DNA from: Desulfobacteraceae bacterium
GTDB lineage: Bacteria > Desulfobacterota > Desulfobacteria > Desulfobacterales > Desulfobacteraceae
DNA length: 7,696 nucleotides
Direction: 5' to 3'
Assembly: GCA_022712835.1 (NCBI GenBank)
Contig: JAFLJU010000367.1
Span: 1 to 7,696 of the forward strand
Below the pieces are notes generated by a model. The model was not told the DNA's origin. It made no database searches and worked only from the letters and a program-made list of their open reading frames with translations. Positions 5,277 through 7,696 of this stretch are shown one piece after another. How positions within the stretch are numbered: the first letter of the stretch is position 1; every line of letters starts with the position of its first letter. The translations under genes were made by a program, and so were the position numbers.

Positions 5277-5843
5277 ATGTACAACAAAGAATTTAAGGGA
5301 GATGTCTGCAGTCACGGTCATTCATTTTTTTTGGATAATTTCATCCGTCGCATCATCCAGAACCCCCAAAAAATTTTAGGAGAATATATTCGACAAGGAG
5401 ACACCATCCTGGACCTGGGATGCGGCCCGGGCTATTTCTCCATTGACATGGCCAGGATGACAGGCAAAACAGGAAAGGTGATCGCAGTGGACCTGCAAAA
5501 AGAGATGCTGGCAAAGGTGGAAAAAAAAGCCGCCGCCCAAAACCTCTCCCAAAGGATTTACCTCCACCGATGTGACCAAGATAAAATTGGCCTGCCCCCC
5601 GGAACAAAGGCGGATTTTATCCTTGCCTTTTATATGGTTCACGAGACTCCAGACACCGACTCCTTTCTAAGGGAGGTTAAAGAATTGCTCAAACCCGCAG
5701 GCCGGTTTCTACTTGTGGAACCCATGTTTCATGTATCAAAAAACCAATTTGAAACGATTTTGGACACGGCGACAAACGTCGGCTTTAACCAGGTTGCTCA
5801 CCCCCGGAAAAAGGGGGGGAGAAGCGTGTTGCTCTCAATTTAA
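5277..5843 (+). CDS. Class I SAM-dependent methyltransferase
   Basis: A 188-residue Rossmann-fold methyltransferase that would use S-adenosylmethionine to methylate an unidentified small molecule. Motif I is ILDLGCGPGYFS (44-55), the SAM-binding loop. Asp72 in VIAVDLQKEML is the expected acidic residue at the end of strand 2, and CDQDKIGLPP (99-108) and ADFILAFYMVHE (112-123) correspond to the later core strands. The N-terminal SHGHSFFLDNFIRRIIQNPQKIL segment (about 12-34) resembles a lid seen in a subgroup of these enzymes in anaerobes. The length is compact but complete, with the C-terminal strand present. The start is supported by AAGGAG about 7 nt before ATG 5277. It sits directly behind the marR gene and is probably regulated by it. 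The substrate cannot be inferred; there is no evidence that it acts on metals or arsenic. Confidence 0.9.
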   Translation: MYNKEFKGDVCSHGHSFFLDNFIRRIIQNPQKILGEYIRQGDTILDLGCGPGYFSIDMARMTGKTGKVIAVDLQKEMLAKVEKKAAAQNLSQRIYLHRCDQDKIGLPPGTKADFILAFYMVHETPDTDSFLREVKELLKPAGRFLLVEPMFHVSKNQFETILDTATNVGFNQVAHPRKKGGRSVLLSI

Positions 5844-5910
5844 AGCAATTTCATCCCTTCAATTTCAACCCCGTCATGCCCAGGGAAACTATATCAAAAA
5901 TTCAAAGCCC

Positions 5911-5939
5911 TTGACACAACCCCTGGATATGGTTTAGGT
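5911..5939 (+). promoter_or_regulatory. Probable promoter for the aroF leader transcript
   Basis: A perfect TTGACA at 5911-5916 is followed after 17 nt by TTAGGT (5934-5939), a poor -10. Transcription starting near 5946 would place the leader-peptide ribosome site (AGGAG, 5956-5960) close to the 5' end, as expected for an attenuator. The -35 is convincing; the -10 is weak. Confidence 0.4.
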
Positions 5940-5967
5940 AAATGCATAAAACTTTAGGAGTAATGAT

Positions 5968-6045
5968 ATGAATTTTTGTGACACAGACAGATTTTATTTT
6001 TATTTTAGGTATTTCTTTTATACCTGGCTGCCTGTGTTGCGCTGA
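5968..6045 (+). CDS. Aromatic leader peptide (25 aa) of the aroF attenuator
   Basis: A 25-codon open frame with AGGAG at 5956-5960, 7 nt before the ATG, ending at TGA 6043-6045. Residues 9-20 read FYFYFRYFFYTW: five Phe, four Tyr and one Trp in twelve codons, with another Phe at position 3. This composition matches attenuation leader peptides such as PheL, where ribosome stalling at scarce charged tRNA controls a downstream terminator. Here the following gene makes DAHP, the common precursor of Phe, Tyr and Trp. The peptide overlaps RNA segments that can form the protecting stem (5981-5990 with 6028-6037) and an internal hairpin (AGGTAT 6007-6012 with ATACCT 6020-6025). It probably has no function beyond being translated. 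The identification rests on composition, position and the paired hairpins. Confidence 0.85.
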   Translation: MNFCDTDRFYFYFRYFFYTWLPVLR

Positions 6046-6076
6046 TTTGATTCTTTAATAATGAAAGCCGCAGGCG
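6029..6076 (+). promoter_or_regulatory. Antiterminator pairing of the aroF attenuator
   Basis: GCCUGUG at 6030-6036 can pair with CGCAGGC at 6069-6075 (six Watson-Crick pairs and one G-U; a further U-G at 6029/6076). This would consume the left arm of the terminator at 6064-6093. The same segment 6028-6037 also pairs with 5981-5990 within the peptide coding region, the usual 1:2, 2:3, 3:4 arrangement. A ribosome stalled on the Phe/Tyr codons at 5992-6021 would cover segment 1 and free segment 2 to form the antiterminator. Confidence 0.65.
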
Positions 6077-6099
6077 ATACCGCCGGCGGCTTTTTTTTT
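6064..6099 (+). terminator. Intrinsic terminator (attenuator) before aroF
   Basis: AAAGCCGC (6064-6071) pairs with GCGGCTTT (6086-6093). After an A-G mismatch, GGCG (6073-6076) pairs with CGCC (6081-6084) around an ATAC loop. Nine T residues follow (6091-6099). This is a textbook Rho-independent terminator located between the leader peptide and the aroF ATG at 6139, not at the end of a gene, which marks it as an attenuator. Confidence 0.92.
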
Positions 6100-6138
6100 G
6101 GGGGCTGTGGCGGTAAAAAATCTGCAAAGGAAACTGCC

Positions 6139-7176
6139 ATGAAACAAACCTACGATGTCAATGTAAAAGAATTCAAACCACTGACCTCTCCGGCCGTCAT
6201 CAAAGAAGAACTGCCCGTCACAGATGAGGTGGCCCAGGTCATCATTAATGGACGAAAAGATGTAGAAAACATTTTACAGGGGAAAGACAAGCGCCTTCTG
6301 ATCATTGCGGGCCCCTGCTCCATCCACGACACCGATGCCGCCCTGGAATATGCCGAAAAAATGACCCATCTCCGGGACGAAGTCAAGGACAAAATCAATC
6401 TGATCATGCGGGTTTATTTTGAAAAACCCAGGACAACAGTGGGCTGGAAAGGCATGATCAATGACCCGGATCTCGATGCCTCCTACAATGTGGACCAGGG
6501 GTTAAGAAATGCCCGGTCCCTGCTCATTCAAATCAACAGTATGGGACTGCCCACGGCCACGGAGATTTTAGATCCCATCACCCCCCAGTATATAGCAGGA
6601 CTCTTAACCTGGGTAGCCATCGGTGCCAGAACCACAGAATCCCAAACCCACAGGGAAATGGCATCGGGTCTGTCCATGCCCGTGGGGTTCAAAAATACCA
6701 CCGACGGCAGCCTGACAGCTGCCATAAATGCCATGCAGGCCGCGGGTGCTCCCCAGCATTTTCTAGGCATTGACCCCAATGGATTCTCCTCGGTTGTCAG
6801 TACCACGGGCAACCCCTATGGCCACCTTGTCCTCAGGGGGGGAAATACTCCGAATTATGATCCGGTCTCAGTGGGCAAGGCCCAGAAAAAACTCCGGGAA
6901 AAAGAGATCCTCGACGCGGTCATGATAGATTGTTCCCATGACAACTCCGGCCAGAAATTTAAAGGCCAGTCCTTTGTTTTCAAAAGCGCCCTGGACCAAC
7001 GGCTGGATAACAATGATCGAATCGTAGGGCTCATGTTGGAAAGTAACCTTTTTGAAGGCAACCAAAAATGCACCGGTTGTGCCGAAGACCTGAAGTACGG
7101 GGTTTCCATCACAGATGAGTGCATTTCCTGGGAAGACACCGTCGGTCTGATCCGGTGTGCCCACGGCAAATTGTAA
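6139..7176 (+). CDS. aroF: Class I 3-deoxy-D-arabino-heptulosonate-7-phosphate (DAHP) synthase
   Basis: A 345-residue type I-alpha (AroF/AroG/AroH-like) DAHP synthase. It condenses phosphoenolpyruvate and erythrose 4-phosphate to DAHP, the first step of the shikimate route to Phe, Tyr and Trp, in the cytoplasm. Visible motifs are AGPCSIHD (57-64, metal ligand Cys60), FEKPRTTVGWKG (94-105), GARTTESQTHREMASGLSMP (162-181), GNPYGHLVLRGG (224-235), IDCSHDNS (263-270, His266), ESNLFEGNQ (301-309) and YGVSITDECISWED (320-333). SQTHREMASGLSMPVGFKN and the C-terminal part are closer to E. coli AroF than AroG, but feedback specificity cannot be read directly. An unusual CTGC (311-314) follows EGNQ. 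The start is ATG 6139, with AAAGGA at 6126-6131. The in-frame ATG at 6061 lies before the terminator hairpin and would translate through it, so it is rejected. Expression is controlled by the upstream aromatic attenuator. Confidence 0.96.
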   Translation: MKQTYDVNVKEFKPLTSPAVIKEELPVTDEVAQVIINGRKDVENILQGKDKRLLIIAGPCSIHDTDAALEYAEKMTHLRDEVKDKINLIMRVYFEKPRTTVGWKGMINDPDLDASYNVDQGLRNARSLLIQINSMGLPTATEILDPITPQYIAGLLTWVAIGARTTESQTHREMASGLSMPVGFKNTTDGSLTAAINAMQAAGAPQHFLGIDPNGFSSVVSTTGNPYGHLVLRGGNTPNYDPVSVGKAQKKLREKEILDAVMIDCSHDNSGQKFKGQSFVFKSALDQRLDNNDRIVGLMLESNLFEGNQKCTGCAEDLKYGVSITDECISWEDTVGLIRCAHGKL

Positions 7177-7192
7177 AGGCTCTGTTTGTCAG

Positions 7193-7227
7193 TGTCCTGC
7201 CGGACGTTACAATGTACCGGCAGGACA
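7193..7227. terminator. 11-bp perfect hairpin after aroF
   Basis: TGTCCTGCCGG (7193-7203) is the exact reverse complement of CCGGCAGGACA (7217-7227), with a 13-nt loop, 16 nt past the aroF stop. No T-run follows, so it is not a standard intrinsic terminator. It may act as a Rho-assisted end, an RNA 3'-end stabiliser or a bidirectional element. Confidence 0.5.
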
Positions 7228-7418
7228 ACACCCCTTAAGATCTCCCCCCAAATTCCCCGCAAAAAAGCGTAGACCACCCTCATCTATTTCAAATGAAACC
7301 CATGGTCGCATTTATGCACCTGTCTAAACATCTGTCCCCCTTTGTCTCCCCGATCGATCAAAATATAACCCATTGATTTTAAATCATATTATTTATATTT
7401 TTTTTAACCATCCATCCC
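7228..7418. other. Non-coding upstream region of the sigma-54 promoter, with a candidate enhancer dyad
   Basis: I see no gene in this stretch on either strand. GGT-C-GCAT-TT-ATGC-ACC at 7304-7320 is a near-perfect dyad about 100 nt upstream of the -24 box, the usual distance for an enhancer-binding-protein site. TTTCAAATGAAA at 7287-7298 is a second short palindrome. The tract 7380-7406 is almost pure A/T and could bend or bind IHF between enhancer and promoter. Confidence 0.35.
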
Positions 7419-7434
7419 TGGCACATCCCTTGCT
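7419..7434 (+). promoter_or_regulatory. Sigma-54 (RpoN) promoter
   Basis: TGGCAC-ATCCC-TTGCT matches the -24/-12 consensus TGGCAC-N5-TTGCW at every fixed base, with the GG at 7420-7421 and the GC at 7432-7433. Transcription would begin near 7445, giving a leader of about 150 nt before the ATG at 7594. Sigma-54 promoters need an activating AAA+ enhancer-binding protein; a candidate dyad lies at 7304-7320. Confidence 0.85.
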
Positions 7435-7445
7435 AAATAGCCTTT

Positions 7446-7585
7446 TGAAAAAGACAGGACAACCCAGCAACCGGCAACCTGGATTTGCTATAGGAAATGA
7501 CCGGGAGAACCGGCCTGGGAAATGAATTTTGCCGGAAAAACCGGCCAGCAGAGTAAAAAATATTATGGGGGAATGCCCCCAGGAG
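7446..7585 (+). promoter_or_regulatory. Hairpin-rich 5' leader, possible cis-regulatory RNA
   Basis: Four hairpins can be drawn: AGCAACCGG (7456-7464) with CTGG (7469-7472) and TTGCT (7475-7479); CCGG (7501-7504) with CCGG (7510-7513); GCCGG (7531-7535) with CCGGC (7541-7545) around AAAAA; and GGGGG (7567-7571) with CCCCC (7576-7580) around AATG, ending at the ribosome site AGGAGA (7581-7586). Alternatively CCTGGG (7514-7519) can pair with CCCAGG (7578-7583), which would bury part of the ribosome site. GGAAATGA occurs twice (7493-7500 and 7518-7525). I cannot match it to a riboswitch class I know. Confidence 0.45.
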
Positions 7586-7593
7586 AATTATAT

Positions 7594-7696
7594 ATGATTT
7601 GCGTATTCGTTAGCAGGGATAAAGGGATCTTTTCAAGCATTGAGCAGGCCCTGATCAGGAACCATATGGATGTTGAGTGGATTGACACAGCAAAAG
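7594..7696 (+). CDS. Partial CDS, possible receiver-like (CheY-type) N-terminus
   Basis: This is the first 34 codons of a gene that runs off the window. It starts at ATG 7594 with AGGAGA at 7581-7586, 7 nt upstream, so the start is well supported. The visible residues MICVFVSRDKGIFSSIEQAL, followed by a short helix and MDVEWIDTAK, suggest a hydrophobic first strand, an acidic residue after it, an amphipathic helix and a second strand. This would fit the beginning of a receiver or pseudo-receiver domain, but the phosphorylated Asp position is outside the window. Expression is expected from the sigma-54 promoter at 7419-7434 through the structured leader. The function cannot be assigned from this fragment. 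Confidence 0.7.
   Translation, partial: MICVFVSRDKGIFSSIEQALIRNHMDVEWIDTAK

Noticed and set aside
6061..6138. 26-residue N-terminal extension of DAHP synthase from an ATG at 6061
   Set aside because: The region is the attenuator terminator and its T-run, giving low-complexity Gly/Phe residues. The ATG at 6139 has an AAAGGA site and begins a normal-length enzyme.
7446..7585. SAM, c-di-GMP-I, cobalamin or Moco riboswitch for the leader at 7446-7585
   Set aside because: GGCAACC and CCGG elements are superficially similar, but the conserved cores of these classes (for example GCCACUG for cobalamin, or the paired GCAAA motifs of c-di-GMP-I) are not present.
1..7696. tRNA, rRNA, CRISPR arrays, insertion sequences or phage genes
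   Set aside because: I saw no cloverleaf with a GTTCRA loop, no regularly spaced repeats, no transposase or integrase motifs, and no terminal inverted repeats.

Overview
The window looks like chromosomal DNA from an anaerobic, sulfate-reducer-like member of the Desulfobacterota (Desulfobacteraceae type). This is inferred from a complete hgcA-hgcB mercury-methylation pair, a sigma-54 promoter, an HD-GYP signalling protein and moderate GC. The genus cannot be fixed from sequence alone. Seven genes lie on the + strand in short units, with one - strand gene (HD-GYP). A further + strand gene runs off the right edge.

Layout: (1) 128-1009, EamA/DMT membrane transporter. (2) 1139-1354, small CxxC heavy-metal-associated (CopZ/MerP-like) protein behind a near-consensus sigma-70 promoter that carries an inverted repeat. 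(3) 1382-2605 on the - strand, HD-GYP c-di-GMP phosphodiesterase-type protein. (4) 2884-4661, a compact operon arsR-hgcA-hgcB, with a promoter whose -10 lies inside a TTTATCG/CGATAAA operator. (5) 4744-5205, a MarR regulator, followed by (6) 5277-5843, a class I SAM methyltransferase. Both start regions share a 16-nt A-rich repeat, and the marR start codon sits in a 12-bp perfect inverted repeat. (7) 5968-7176, an aromatic-amino-acid attenuator (Phe/Tyr-rich leader peptide, antiterminator, terminator) in front of a class I DAHP synthase. (8) 7177-7593, non-coding: a strong hairpin after aroF, a dyad, a sigma-54 promoter and a hairpin-rich 5' leader for a gene that begins at 7594.

The main discovery is that hgcB does not appear to end where a standard gene caller would stop it. 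The in-frame TGA at 4584-4586 is codon 73, the position of the invariant catalytic cysteine (Cys73) of HgcB. The frame stays open after it and encodes the family's C-terminal tail with its vicinal Cys-Cys pair. A 7-bp hairpin with a GGUC apical loop begins 10 nt downstream of the TGA, resembling the tip of the E. coli fdhF SECIS. The most economical reading is a selenocysteine-containing HgcB (Sec73), 97 residues long. The partner HgcA also departs from the canonical cap-helix motif (NVWCAAAK instead of N(V/I)WCA(A/G)GK).

The second discovery is the aroF attenuator. A 25-codon leader has ten Phe/Tyr/Trp codons among twelve consecutive codons. It is followed by mutually exclusive antiterminator and terminator hairpins, so translation of aromatic codons would gate the first enzyme of the shikimate pathway.
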